DNA of 64,000 nucleotides, taken from Shimia sp. CNT1-13L.2 (GTDB taxonomy: Bacteria > Pseudomonadota > Alphaproteobacteria > Rhodobacterales > Rhodobacteraceae). A model generated the notes under the pieces. The model had not been told where the DNA came from, did no database searches, and saw only the letters and a list, made by a program, of their open reading frames with translations. The stretch lies in contig NZ_JANDJO010000002.1 of assembly GCF_024331145.1 (NCBI RefSeq), positions 372,001-436,000 on the forward strand. Reading direction: 5' to 3'. Positions 1-7,075 of this stretch are shown here, piece after piece (position 1 is the stretch's first letter; each line of letters starts with the position of its first letter). The position numbers were made by a program, and so were the translations under genes.

Positions 1-348
1 GTGGAAAGAATTGTCCTGATCGCCGTGGGCGCCAACATGGTACAGCTGCTGGATCATCACGGTGCCATGGGCGTGGCAGGCATCGGTGAGGCGCTGGAAG
101 GCGGGGATGACTTCGTCCGAGGAATGGCGAAAGTTGCCACGGGTCAAAACGGCGGCAGCGTGCACGGGGACGGGTTCGACCACGATCATCGCCGCTCCGC
201 CGATGGCGCGTTCACGGTAGTAGGCAAGATGCTGGTCACCGGGCAGGCCATCCACGGCCATATTGGTGGTATGCGCCCCAAAGACCACGCGGTTCTTCAG
301 GGTTTTGTGGCGCAATGTCAAAGGTTTGGCGATATGAGAGAACCCCAT
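1..348 (-). CDS. Old Yellow Enzyme-family NADH:flavin oxidoreductase, C-terminus beyond window edge
   Basis: The ATG lies at 348 on the minus strand, two bases after the stop of the upstream ProC-like gene, with a GGAAGG ribosome site overlapping that stop. The 116 visible residues begin MGFSHIAKPLTLRHKTLKNR and continue with an HTTNM segment and GTVMIQQLYHVG. This is the start of the FMN-binding TIM barrel of the OYE/2,4-dienoyl-CoA reductase family and resembles the 681-residue neighbour at 1081-3126. The rest is outside the window, so it is unknown whether it also carries the Fe-S and FAD/NAD domains. As the last visible gene of the mttB-OYE-proC-like operon it probably acts on an N-methylated amine or a related catabolite (inference). 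Confidence 0.85.
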   Translation of the reverse strand, partial: MGFSHIAKPLTLRHKTLKNRVVFGAHTTNMAVDGLPGDQHLAYYRERAIGGAAMIVVEPVPVHAAAVLTRGNFRHSSDEVIPAFQRLTDACHAHGTVMIQQLYHVGAHGDQDNSFH

Positions 349-350
349 GG

Positions 351-1088
351 CTACCCTTCCAGTTTGTTCAGCCCCTCGGCGAGATCACGGCCCATTCCGG
401 CCGCTTCCATGTGTTGACGCAGGCGTTGGTTATAGCCTCCGGGCGTGTTCAGTGCGTCGATCAGCGGGCCGGTGGCCTGATCCGCGAGGCTTGAGGCAAC
501 AAGCGTGCGCAGGAAGGCTTCGCCCTGCGCCGGATCATCCACCCGCTGAGCCAGCCAATTGGCGGCATCGGCCACCATGCGGGCGGCAGGCGACAGAACG
601 GCCTGCGCACAAAGATAGGCCTGCATTTCGGCCGCGTCCTTGAGGGCGAACACCGTGTTTCTTGGAGCGAACAGGCTTTCGACAAGGGCCACGTCGCCTT
701 GCATCATGATGGGTGAGCCGCCGCGTGCAACGCCCGGAAAAGGCATCATAATCGCGGCTGCGCGGGCCGGGGCCACCATGTCAGCAACCTCTGCCAGCGA
801 CGCGCCGGCCATGACGGTGATGATGGCCTGATCTGCGCGAAAGGTAAGCTCTTGCAGGATGGCAGGGGCCGCCTCGGCCATGAGGCCAAGGAAGACAATG
901 TCGCTTTGATCCAGAACGCGCTGATTATCGGCGATGGTCACGTTTTCGAACATCCCGGCAAGGCGCGCGGCTTTCTCGGTCGACCGTTCCGAGACGGTGA
1001 TCCTGTGGCCGTCACCTGCGATCCCTTCGACAACGGCCGAAGTGATCACGCCGGTGCCGATCACACCTATCCGTTTGATATCAGACAT
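351..1088 (-). CDS. Pyrroline-5-carboxylate reductase-like NAD(P)-binding protein (ProC family)
   Basis: A 245-residue protein with the Rossmann motif GVIGTGVITSAVVEGI near residues 7-22 and the ProC-type segment IITVMAGASLAEV near residue 90. The C-terminal half is helical and ends LNTPGGYNQRLRQHMEAAG, like the dimerisation domain of ProC (family about 270 residues). Its ATG lies inside the end of the upstream demethylase gene, an 8-nt overlap, so translation is probably coupled. Genuine ProC makes proline. Here, inside an amine-demethylation operon, it may reduce an imine or pyrroline formed from an N-methylated amino acid such as proline betaine or N-methylproline. That substrate is inference, so no gene symbol is given. 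Confidence 0.8.
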   Translation of the reverse strand: MSDIKRIGVIGTGVITSAVVEGIAGDGHRITVSERSTEKAARLAGMFENVTIADNQRVLDQSDIVFLGLMAEAAPAILQELTFRADQAIITVMAGASLAEVADMVAPARAAAIMMPFPGVARGGSPIMMQGDVALVESLFAPRNTVFALKDAAEMQAYLCAQAVLSPAARMVADAANWLAQRVDDPAQGEAFLRTLVASSLADQATGPLIDALNTPGGYNQRLRQHMEAAGMGRDLAEGLNKLEG

Positions 1089-3126
1089 CTTTCATCAATC
1101 TCAAGGCGTCGTAGATGGCCGCGTGCGTGTTGCGGGCGCTGACCGCATCGCCGATCCGGAACAGCTGGAAATTGCCGTCCCTGTTGCGCACCACGGTCTG
1201 CGGGCGGCCTTCGATCAAGGCGTCGTAATCGACTTCGCCACCGTTCGAAGAGGCCGGTTTCAGGTCGAAATAGAGATCATCCAACGGCAAGGTGCCATAG
1301 TTGACCACGATCTGATCATAGGTCTGTTCGGTCACAAGGTCGCTGTAGTCGGTGCCGATCTTCGCCTTCAGCATGTTGCCATCCTTGCTCACATCCAGCA
1401 GGCGACGGGTCACGGTAAAGACCGTATCCTTGTCCTGAAGGGCGCGCATGTAGGGCACGAGGTTCATGGCCATAGTGTCGGGAGCGAACATCCGGTCCGG
1501 AGTCATCACCTCGACACGCGCGCCGGAATTGGCCGCGATTTCGGCGGCCATGAGACCGGGGTGATCGCCACTTTCGTCATAGATCAACACGTTGTCGCCC
1601 GGTTTTACATCACCTGAAATCAGGTCCCAGGAGGTGACAACGAGATTCTGTTCCTTGCCGGATTCGAACAATTCGGTGTTCGGCATGCCGCCGGTGGCGA
1701 CGATCACGACATCGGGGTTCAGCGCGGTCACGTCATCGGCTTCGGCCCATGTGTTGAAGTGGAATTCCACGTCGCGTGCCGCGCATTGGGCCATGCGCCA
1801 GTCGATGATCGAGATCATCTCGCGGCGGCGTTCGGACTGGGCGGTCAGGCGGATCTGTCCGCCGGGATCGGGTTGCGCCTCGAACACGGTGACCTTGTGG
1901 CCACGCTCTGCCGCCACACGCGCCGCTTCGAGGCCTGCCGGACCAGCGCCGACAATCACGACCTTCTTTTTCTTTTCCGCTGGCGGAATGTCATGCGGCA
2001 TGGTCAGTTCCCGACCGGTGGCCGCATTGTGCAGGCACAGCGCGTCTCCGGCCTGATAAATCCTGTCAAGGCAATAGGTTGCGCCGACGCAGGGGCGGAT
2101 ATCGTCCTCGCGTCCCTCGACGATCTTGCGCACGATATGCGGGTCGGCCATGTGGGCGCGGGTCATGCCCACCATGTCCAGAAGGCCCTCGACCACCGCG
2201 TGACGGGCGGTGGCGACATCAGGGATTTTCGAGGCGTGGAACGTGGGCATGCCGGTGGCCTTCTTGACCTCGCCTGCGAAATCAAGGTGCGGGGCGTTCT
2301 TCATGCCCTGCACCGGGATCACGTCGGTCATGGCGGGGTCGGTATGGATGCGGCCCCGGATCACGTTCAGGAAGTCGACCATGCCGCTGTCGGCAAGGCG
2401 TTTGGAAATCTCGATACCTTCTTCCGGCGAGATGCCGCCCGCTTCGGCCTCATCCGCCGTATAGCGCAGGCCGACGATGAAATCGTCGCCCACGCGATCG
2501 CGGATGCCGCGCAGCACGTCCATCGGGAATTTCAGACGGCTTTCAAGAGTTTGCCCGCCATAGGGGCCGTCCAGATCGTTGGTCAGCGGCGACCAGAACT
2601 GATCAAGGAGGTGGCCGTAAACCTGAAGTTCAACGCCATCCATTCCGCCTTCTTTCATGCGTTCGGTGGCGTCGGCGAAATCGCCGATGATGCGCTCGAT
2701 GTCCCAGTCTTCTGCCAGCTTTGGAAAGGCGCGGTGCGCGGGTTCACGGTGTTTCGAGGAGCTGACCGAGGGCAGCCAGTTTCCCTTGTTCCAGCCGGTC
2801 CGGCGGCCAAGGTGGGTCAGCTGGATCATGACGGCGCAGCCATGCTCGTGGCAGGCGTCAGTCAGTTGTCTGATCCACGGTACCACCTCGTCCTTGTAGG
2901 CAAGGATGTTGTTGAAAACAGGGGGAGAATCCTTGGACACCGCCGCCGAACCCGCGGTCATCGCCAGCGCGACGCCGGCCTTGGCCCGTTCCGCGTGATA
3001 GGCGGCATATCGGTCCTTGGGCATGCCGTCTTCGGGGTAGGCCGGTTCGTGGCTGGTGGTCATGATCCGGTTCTTCAGCGTCAGGTGTTTGAGCTGATAC
3101 GGCTGCAACAGGGGATCTTTGGACAT
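1081..3126 (-). CDS. TMADH/DgcA-like N-demethylase (OYE barrel, Fe-S site, FAD/NAD domain)
   Basis: A 681-residue protein with three modules. An OYE-type FMN barrel covers roughly 1-335 (start LLQPYQLKHLTLKNR). A cysteine segment follows at about 346-364. A dinucleotide-binding region begins VVIVGAGPAGLEAARV near 390. This is the layout of trimethylamine dehydrogenase, 2,4-dienoyl-CoA reductase and the DgcA/N-methylproline demethylase group. TMADH binds its 4Fe-4S cluster with C-x2-C-x2-C-x11/12-C; here the pattern is C346, A349, C352, C364, so one ligand is alanine. The gene lies between mttB-like and proC-like genes in one operon, supporting oxidative demethylation of a quaternary or tertiary amine in the cytoplasm. 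Glycine betaine, dimethylglycine or proline-betaine derivatives are possible substrates (inference). Confidence 0.85.
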   Translation of the reverse strand: MSKDPLLQPYQLKHLTLKNRIMTTSHEPAYPEDGMPKDRYAAYHAERAKAGVALAMTAGSAAVSKDSPPVFNNILAYKDEVVPWIRQLTDACHEHGCAVMIQLTHLGRRTGWNKGNWLPSVSSSKHREPAHRAFPKLAEDWDIERIIGDFADATERMKEGGMDGVELQVYGHLLDQFWSPLTNDLDGPYGGQTLESRLKFPMDVLRGIRDRVGDDFIVGLRYTADEAEAGGISPEEGIEISKRLADSGMVDFLNVIRGRIHTDPAMTDVIPVQGMKNAPHLDFAGEVKKATGMPTFHASKIPDVATARHAVVEGLLDMVGMTRAHMADPHIVRKIVEGREDDIRPCVGATYCLDRIYQAGDALCLHNAATGRELTMPHDIPPAEKKKKVVIVGAGPAGLEAARVAAERGHKVTVFEAQPDPGGQIRLTAQSERRREMISIIDWRMAQCAARDVEFHFNTWAEADDVTALNPDVVIVATGGMPNTELFESGKEQNLVVTSWDLISGDVKPGDNVLIYDESGDHPGLMAAEIAANSGARVEVMTPDRMFAPDTMAMNLVPYMRALQDKDTVFTVTRRLLDVSKDGNMLKAKIGTDYSDLVTEQTYDQIVVNYGTLPLDDLYFDLKPASSNGGEVDYDALIEGRPQTVVRNRDGNFQLFRIGDAVSARNTHAAIYDALRLMKDV

Positions 3127-3152
3127 GGCTGGGCTTCCCTCGCGTTTTCGTC

Positions 3153-4721
3153 TTAGTACCAGGCGTCGGCCATTTCGGCTTTTCTACGGGCGACAAAATC
3201 TTTCAAGGCTTCGTCGGTTTCTGTCGCCATTTCAGGGGCTTCGTAGTTCGCCAGGGTGTCTTTCCATTTCTTGTTGGCACGGATGGCGGCGTCTTCTCCG
3301 CCCTGTTCCGCCCAGGTTTCATAGGGCTGATCGTCGTTCAGGCCGCTGTCCCAATACGCTGTCTCATAATGCCGCAGCGTGTGGGCGGTGCCAAAGAGGT
3401 GCTCGCCCGGGCCCTGTTCGGCAAGGGCATCTATGCCAAGGGTGTCGTCGTTGACCTCGAAGCCGTTCATATAGGCGTGCAGGGCGCCGCACATGTCGGT
3501 GTCCATTACGAATTTCTCGTAGGACATGGACAGCAGGCCGTCGAGGAAGCCGGCAGAGTGCAGGACAAAGTTTGCGCCGCCCTGAACGGCGGACATCATC
3601 GACATCATGCTTTGCTGCATGGCCTGCGCGTCCGGCAGTTTCGAGGTCGAGAAGTTGCCGGCACAGCGCAGGGGCAGGTTCAGGCGGCGGGCCAGCTGGC
3701 CCATGACCAGAGAGCCAAGCGCCGGTTCGGGCGTGCCGAAGGTAGGGGAACCCGAGCGCAGCGACATGGAACTTAGGAAACCGGCCAGCACGGCGGGGGC
3801 ACCGGGGCGCACCAGTTGGGTGATGGCGCAGGAGGTCATGGATTCGGCAAGGCACTGGGCGATTGACCCGGCCATGGTGAGCGGGGAGACCGCGCCGCCA
3901 AGGAGGAAGGGCAGGTGGATCGACCCCTGGCCCGCACGGGCATAGGCGGTGATGCCTTGGGTCGTGGCCCCATCAAGCACCAGGGGCGAGGTGGTGTTGA
4001 AGTTGCCCATGATGACACAGTTCTGATCGACAAAGTCGGCACCGAACAGGATGCGGCACATCTCGACACTGTCTTCGGCGCGTTCCGGTGCGGTGATCGA
4101 CCCGAGGAAGGGGCGATCGGAATAGCGCATATGGGCATAGACCATATCGAGGTGGCGTTTGTTCACCGGTACGTCGGTCGGTTCGCAGATGGTGCCGCCG
4201 GAATGGTGCAGCCAGGGCGAGGATTGCGCCAGTTTCACAAGGTTTTCAAAGTCTTCGATGGTGCCATAGCGGCGGCCCTTGTCGAGGTCCATCACGAATG
4301 GGGAGCCATATGAGGGGGCGAACACCGTAGCATCGCCGCCAATCTCAACCGTGTTGGCGGGGTTGCGGGCGTGTTGGGTGAACCGGCCGGGGGCGGTCTT
4401 GAGGATCTCGCGGATCATGCCCGGTTCGAATTTGAGGTTCCACGCTTCTGCACTGACGTCGGTGACCTTTGCCCCGGCCTTGCGGAACAGGTCGACGGTT
4501 TCCTTGTCTTCGCGGATTTCGATGCCGATCTCGGCGAGAATGCGGTCGGCACCGGCTTCGATCTTGGTCAGGCTTTCTTCGTCCAGAAGGTCGAGCGTCG
4601 GAATCTTGCGGGTGATGTAGGGGACGCGCAGATGCGTGTTCTGGCCTGCCTCGGCCGAACGGCCTGCGGCACGCCGGGAGCGACGGCCACGCGGGGCGGG
4701 GGCGCTGGGTTGATCGAGCAT
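3153..4721 (-). CDS. Trimethylamine methyltransferase (MttB) family protein, non-pyrrolysine type
   Basis: A 522-residue protein starting at ATG 4721 behind GGAAAGGA. A basic, Ala/Arg-rich N-terminal tail of about 30 residues precedes the MttB barrel. Typical segments are IEIREDKETVDLFRKAGAKV, FAPSYGSPFVMD, GGTICEPTDVP and HSAGFLDGLLSMSYEKFVMD. The reading frame is open throughout, so this is the abundant non-pyrrolysine MttB class, whose characterised members transfer methyl groups from glycine betaine (MtgB), proline betaine (MtpB) or carnitine (MtcB) to a corrinoid protein. No corrinoid protein or reactivase is visible nearby. It leads the demethylation operon. The substrate is unknown. 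Confidence 0.85.
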   Translation of the reverse strand: MLDQPSAPAPRGRRSRRAAGRSAEAGQNTHLRVPYITRKIPTLDLLDEESLTKIEAGADRILAEIGIEIREDKETVDLFRKAGAKVTDVSAEAWNLKFEPGMIREILKTAPGRFTQHARNPANTVEIGGDATVFAPSYGSPFVMDLDKGRRYGTIEDFENLVKLAQSSPWLHHSGGTICEPTDVPVNKRHLDMVYAHMRYSDRPFLGSITAPERAEDSVEMCRILFGADFVDQNCVIMGNFNTTSPLVLDGATTQGITAYARAGQGSIHLPFLLGGAVSPLTMAGSIAQCLAESMTSCAITQLVRPGAPAVLAGFLSSMSLRSGSPTFGTPEPALGSLVMGQLARRLNLPLRCAGNFSTSKLPDAQAMQQSMMSMMSAVQGGANFVLHSAGFLDGLLSMSYEKFVMDTDMCGALHAYMNGFEVNDDTLGIDALAEQGPGEHLFGTAHTLRHYETAYWDSGLNDDQPYETWAEQGGEDAAIRANKKWKDTLANYEAPEMATETDEALKDFVARRKAEMADAWY

Positions 4722-4959
4722 GAGATGTCCTTTCCAAAGCCGGAACCGCGATCGGGCGCGTCCGATCCGTGCATTTTCAGGACGCGCTGGATTTGGACAA
4801 TCTCAAAAAATCTCATGTGGGGTGAGAAGAGGTAATCTCAGGCCTGCGCCTGTGCCTGTGAAATACCGATTGAAATAAGAGGGCTATGAATACAGGTGTG
4901 CGGAAGATGGTCCGCGAAAAGGGGTATCCGCAATAGATGATTTCAGGTCTTGGCCGTGG
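4722..4959 (-). promoter_or_regulatory. Leader and promoter region of the mttB-like operon
   Basis: 238 bp between the end of the Crp/Fnr gene and the mttB-like start, both on the minus strand. The stretch around 4855-4890 is AT-richer than its surroundings and is the likely promoter location, but I could not pick a convincing -35/-10 pair. No FNR-type TTGAT-N4-ATCAA site was seen. The only clear element is the ribosome site GGAAAGGA just upstream of 4721. Confidence 0.4.
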
Positions 4960-5694
4960 TCACGCGGCGGGTTTCGTGTCTTGCGCAAGGTCCGCCAGGC
5001 GCGTGGGTTCGTGCACGCGGATATGTTTGCGTTCGCTTGTCAGGATGCCGTCACGTTCCCATGCCGAGAGCAGGCGGCTGACGGTGTGCAGGGTCGAGCC
5101 GGTCATCTCGGAGATCTGGCGACGGGTCAGCGGGAAGGGGATTTCGACGCCGGTGTCTGTCTGGCGTCCGTTTTGTTGTGACAGGCGCAGGATGGCGCTG
5201 GCCACCCTTTGTTCGACGTGCTGTGTGGCAAGTTCCATGATGCGGGCGTTCATTTCGCCCACGCGGTGCCCGACCATCTTGTTCGCCTCGCGCCCAAAGC
5301 CGGGGTAGGTTTCGACGAAGCTGTCCCAGAGCCGCATCGGCCAGCACAGCACAATACATTCCGCGGCGGCCACGGCGGTGGCGGGATAGGTGTCGCGGCC
5401 AAGGGCTGCGGCGATGCCAAAAAGCTGTCCGGGCGGGATGTGCAGAGGGATGACACGGTCGCCTTCGCGCGAAATCCGCTCAACGCGGATGTGTCCGTCC
5501 AGCAGGAGAAAGAAGGTTTCGGCTTCTGCGCCTTCCTCGAACACGGAATGGCCTGCCTCGATCCTGCGTGAGTGTGCGTGGCTCAGGATCTCGCGGACCG
5601 CCAAAGGCTCAAGCGCCCGGAAGCTGGGCAGGTCGCGGAGAAGGGTTTCGTCGAGGTGCTGCACGAATTCTCGCCAAAGGTTGTTGCGGCGCAA
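4960..5694 (-). CDS. Crp/Fnr family transcriptional regulator
   Basis: A 244-residue cAMP-binding-fold regulator. The effector domain covers about 20-140 (VFEEGAEAETFFLLLDGHI, then PPGQLFGIAAALG), followed by the dimerisation helix and a winged helix near 185-225 (LTRRQISEMTGSTLHTVSRL). The only clear start is TTG at 5694, because a TGA lies just upstream in frame and no ATG occurs before mid-gene. The N-terminal cysteines of oxygen-sensing FNR are absent. The recognition helix reads HTVSR where FNR has ExxSR, so DNA specificity probably differs from TTGAT. It lies divergent from nap and upstream of the mttB operon, so it could be a DNR/NnrR-type nitrogen-oxide regulator or serve the amine genes. 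Confidence 0.85.
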   Translation of the reverse strand: MRRNNLWREFVQHLDETLLRDLPSFRALEPLAVREILSHAHSRRIEAGHSVFEEGAEAETFFLLLDGHIRVERISREGDRVIPLHIPPGQLFGIAAALGRDTYPATAVAAAECIVLCWPMRLWDSFVETYPGFGREANKMVGHRVGEMNARIMELATQHVEQRVASAILRLSQQNGRQTDTGVEIPFPLTRRQISEMTGSTLHTVSRLLSAWERDGILTSERKHIRVHEPTRLADLAQDTKPAA

Positions 5695-6060
5695 ACTTTG
5701 ATCTCATCGATACCGTTAATGTGCGCCTGAAACAATGGTTGGGCCGTCGGAACCTGTGTCACCGAGGCCTGATTGGGGACAAGACCGTGAAACGAGAAGA
5801 CCTGGATCACCGGGCAAGCTGCCTTGTGGACCGCAAAGGTGCGTGCCGTGATGCCGCCGGGGCGAAACCCGACAGCACCAAGGGATACATTGTCTTTCCC
5901 GGGATGCGGGGCAGCCGTTTCAGCAGGGCCGATTCGGGTGCGTTCAAGGGCAGGCGCGCAGATCGGACCTACGATTTGCGTGAAACATGTGGGGAAAATC
6001 CATCTTTTTTCCACACCGAGGCGAGGGGGCAACATGCGCGCCTCGGGTGGCCGGGAAAAG

Positions 6061-6081
6061 GTGCGGGGCGCCGCACTTTTT
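6061..6081 (+). terminator. Intrinsic terminator inside the nap upstream region
   Basis: A perfect 6-bp stem, GTGCGG (6061-6066) and CCGCAC (6071-6076), with loop GGCG and five T residues at 6077-6081. It reads on the plus strand, about 210 bp before napF, with no annotated gene ending upstream. It may end a small RNA or act as an attenuator. Confidence 0.6.
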
Positions 6082-6204
6082 CTGGCCAAAAAGCAATGGG
6101 TTACCCGGGTTTTCAAACTGCCCATACTTCGGGCGATTTGCGAAATAAATTCGAAAAATCAGATATTTGCGACGACGAAAAAAATGCGAAATCCCCCCGA
6201 AACC

Positions 6205-6218
6205 ATGATCCAGATCAA
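6205..6218 (+). promoter_or_regulatory. FNR-type box of the nap promoter
   Basis: ATGATCCAGATCAA matches the FNR/FnrL consensus TTGAT-N4-ATCAA at 9 of 10 defined positions. Its centre (6211.5) is exactly 41.5 bp before a start site predicted at 6253, and TATCGA at 6241-6246 then falls at -12 to -7. This is the classical class II activation geometry, indicating induction of nap under low oxygen. Confidence 0.7.
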
Positions 6219-6293
6219 CAAATAAGTGTTGCTCCGGTCCTATCGAAAAGGGGGCGGCCCGCATTGGGTCGTGAAGGATCGGAAGGCGCGAAC

Positions 6294-6797
6294 ATGACCA
6301 GTCAGGACGGAAGAAGAGCATTTCTGCGGGGCCGTTTCACGGCACGCAGCGTGATGCGTCCGTTTGGCGCATTGCCTCCGATGGAGTTCGAAGAGGCCTG
6401 CACGGGATGCGGTGACTGTTCCCGAGCCTGTCCGGAAAACATCATCATGAAGGACAGCGAAGGCTTCGCCGTTATCAACTTCAAGAAGGGCGAATGCACC
6501 TTCTGCGGCGATTGTATCGAAGCCTGCGAGACCGGCGCACTTGGTGGGGCGCAAACCTGGCTATGGCGGGCGCGCGTTTCCGAAGACTGCCTGTCGCAAA
6601 AAGGTGTGCACTGTCGTGCCTGTCAGGACTACTGCGACGAGCAGGCGATCCGTTTCCAGCTCCAGACAGGGGGCAGGGCGGAACCGCAATTCGATCTTCA
6701 AAGCTGTACCGGTTGCGGGGCCTGCGCCGCACCTTGCCCGGTCAATGCCATCAAATTCAGCCAAATCAGCCAACCAACGGAGGTCAGCCAATGCTGA
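6294..6797 (+). CDS. napF: NapF, nitrate-reductase accessory ferredoxin-type protein
   Basis: A 167-residue protein. The ATG at 6294 follows GGAAGG by seven bases. An upstream in-frame extension exists but has no ribosome site. It holds clusters of 4Fe-4S cysteines: CTGCGDCSRACP near residue 36, CTFCGDCIEACE near 68, a third in the middle (HCRACQDYCD), and CTGCGACAAPCP near the end. NapF acts in the cytoplasm on apo-NapA, aiding Fe-S/cofactor insertion before Tat export. The gene overlaps napD by 7 nt (ATGCTGA), so translation is probably coupled. It is first in the operon, 75 bp after an FNR-type box. Confidence 0.93.
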   Translation: MTSQDGRRAFLRGRFTARSVMRPFGALPPMEFEEACTGCGDCSRACPENIIMKDSEGFAVINFKKGECTFCGDCIEACETGALGGAQTWLWRARVSEDCLSQKGVHCRACQDYCDEQAIRFQLQTGGRAEPQFDLQSCTGCGACAAPCPVNAIKFSQISQPTEVSQC

Positions 6798-7060
6798 ACA
6801 TCTGCGGATGTCTCGTCCACACAATGCCGGAGAAGACCGACAGCGTCATCGCGGCCATTGACGCCTTCGAAGGAGGTGAGGTGCATACCCATGAAGATGG
6901 GCGCATCGTTATCACCGTCGAAGACACCCCATCCCAGCGCGCCTCGGATCAGATCATGGACATGCACCAGATCCCCGGCGTTCTGACGATCACTCTCACC
7001 TATCACCATTTCGAGGAGCTGGACGATAACGCCGAAGCCCTCGATCAACCTGTACACTGA
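6791..7060 (+). CDS. napD: NapD, cytoplasmic chaperone for NapA
   Basis: An 89-residue protein, normal for NapD. It begins MLNICGCLVHTMPE and carries the compact ferredoxin-fold pattern with GGEVHTHEDGRIVITVE and IPGVLTITLTYHHFE. NapD binds the Tat signal peptide of NapA and delays export until the molybdenum cofactor is inserted. The start overlaps the napF stop, and napA follows after 15 bp with GGGAG as its ribosome site. Confidence 0.95.
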   Translation: MLNICGCLVHTMPEKTDSVIAAIDAFEGGEVHTHEDGRIVITVEDTPSQRASDQIMDMHQIPGVLTITLTYHHFEELDDNAEALDQPVH

Positions 7061-7075
7061 ACGGGAGATCAGCCC

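Larger units (their letters stand above)
5695..6293 (+). promoter_or_regulatory. 599-bp divergent regulatory region upstream of napF
   Basis: Intergenic between the Crp/Fnr start and napF. I see no convincing protein gene in it; the ORFs crossing it have random-looking translations. It contains an inverted repeat CCGAGGCG/CGCCTCGG (6016-6023 and 6039-6046), an intrinsic-terminator hairpin (6061-6081), an AT-rich stretch at about 6130-6200, an FNR-type box (6205-6218) and the napF ribosome site GGAAGG (6281-6286). The first 250 bp look unremarkable. The presence of a terminator far from any gene end suggests a small transcript in the 5' half. Confidence 0.6.

Noticed and set aside
3153-4721. 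Pyrrolysine-containing MttB
   Set aside because: The frame is continuous with no internal amber codon, so this is the non-pyrrolysine class.
5583-6225. Short ORFs on both strands across the nap upstream region
   Set aside because: Translations look random, lack ribosome sites and run through terminator and promoter elements.
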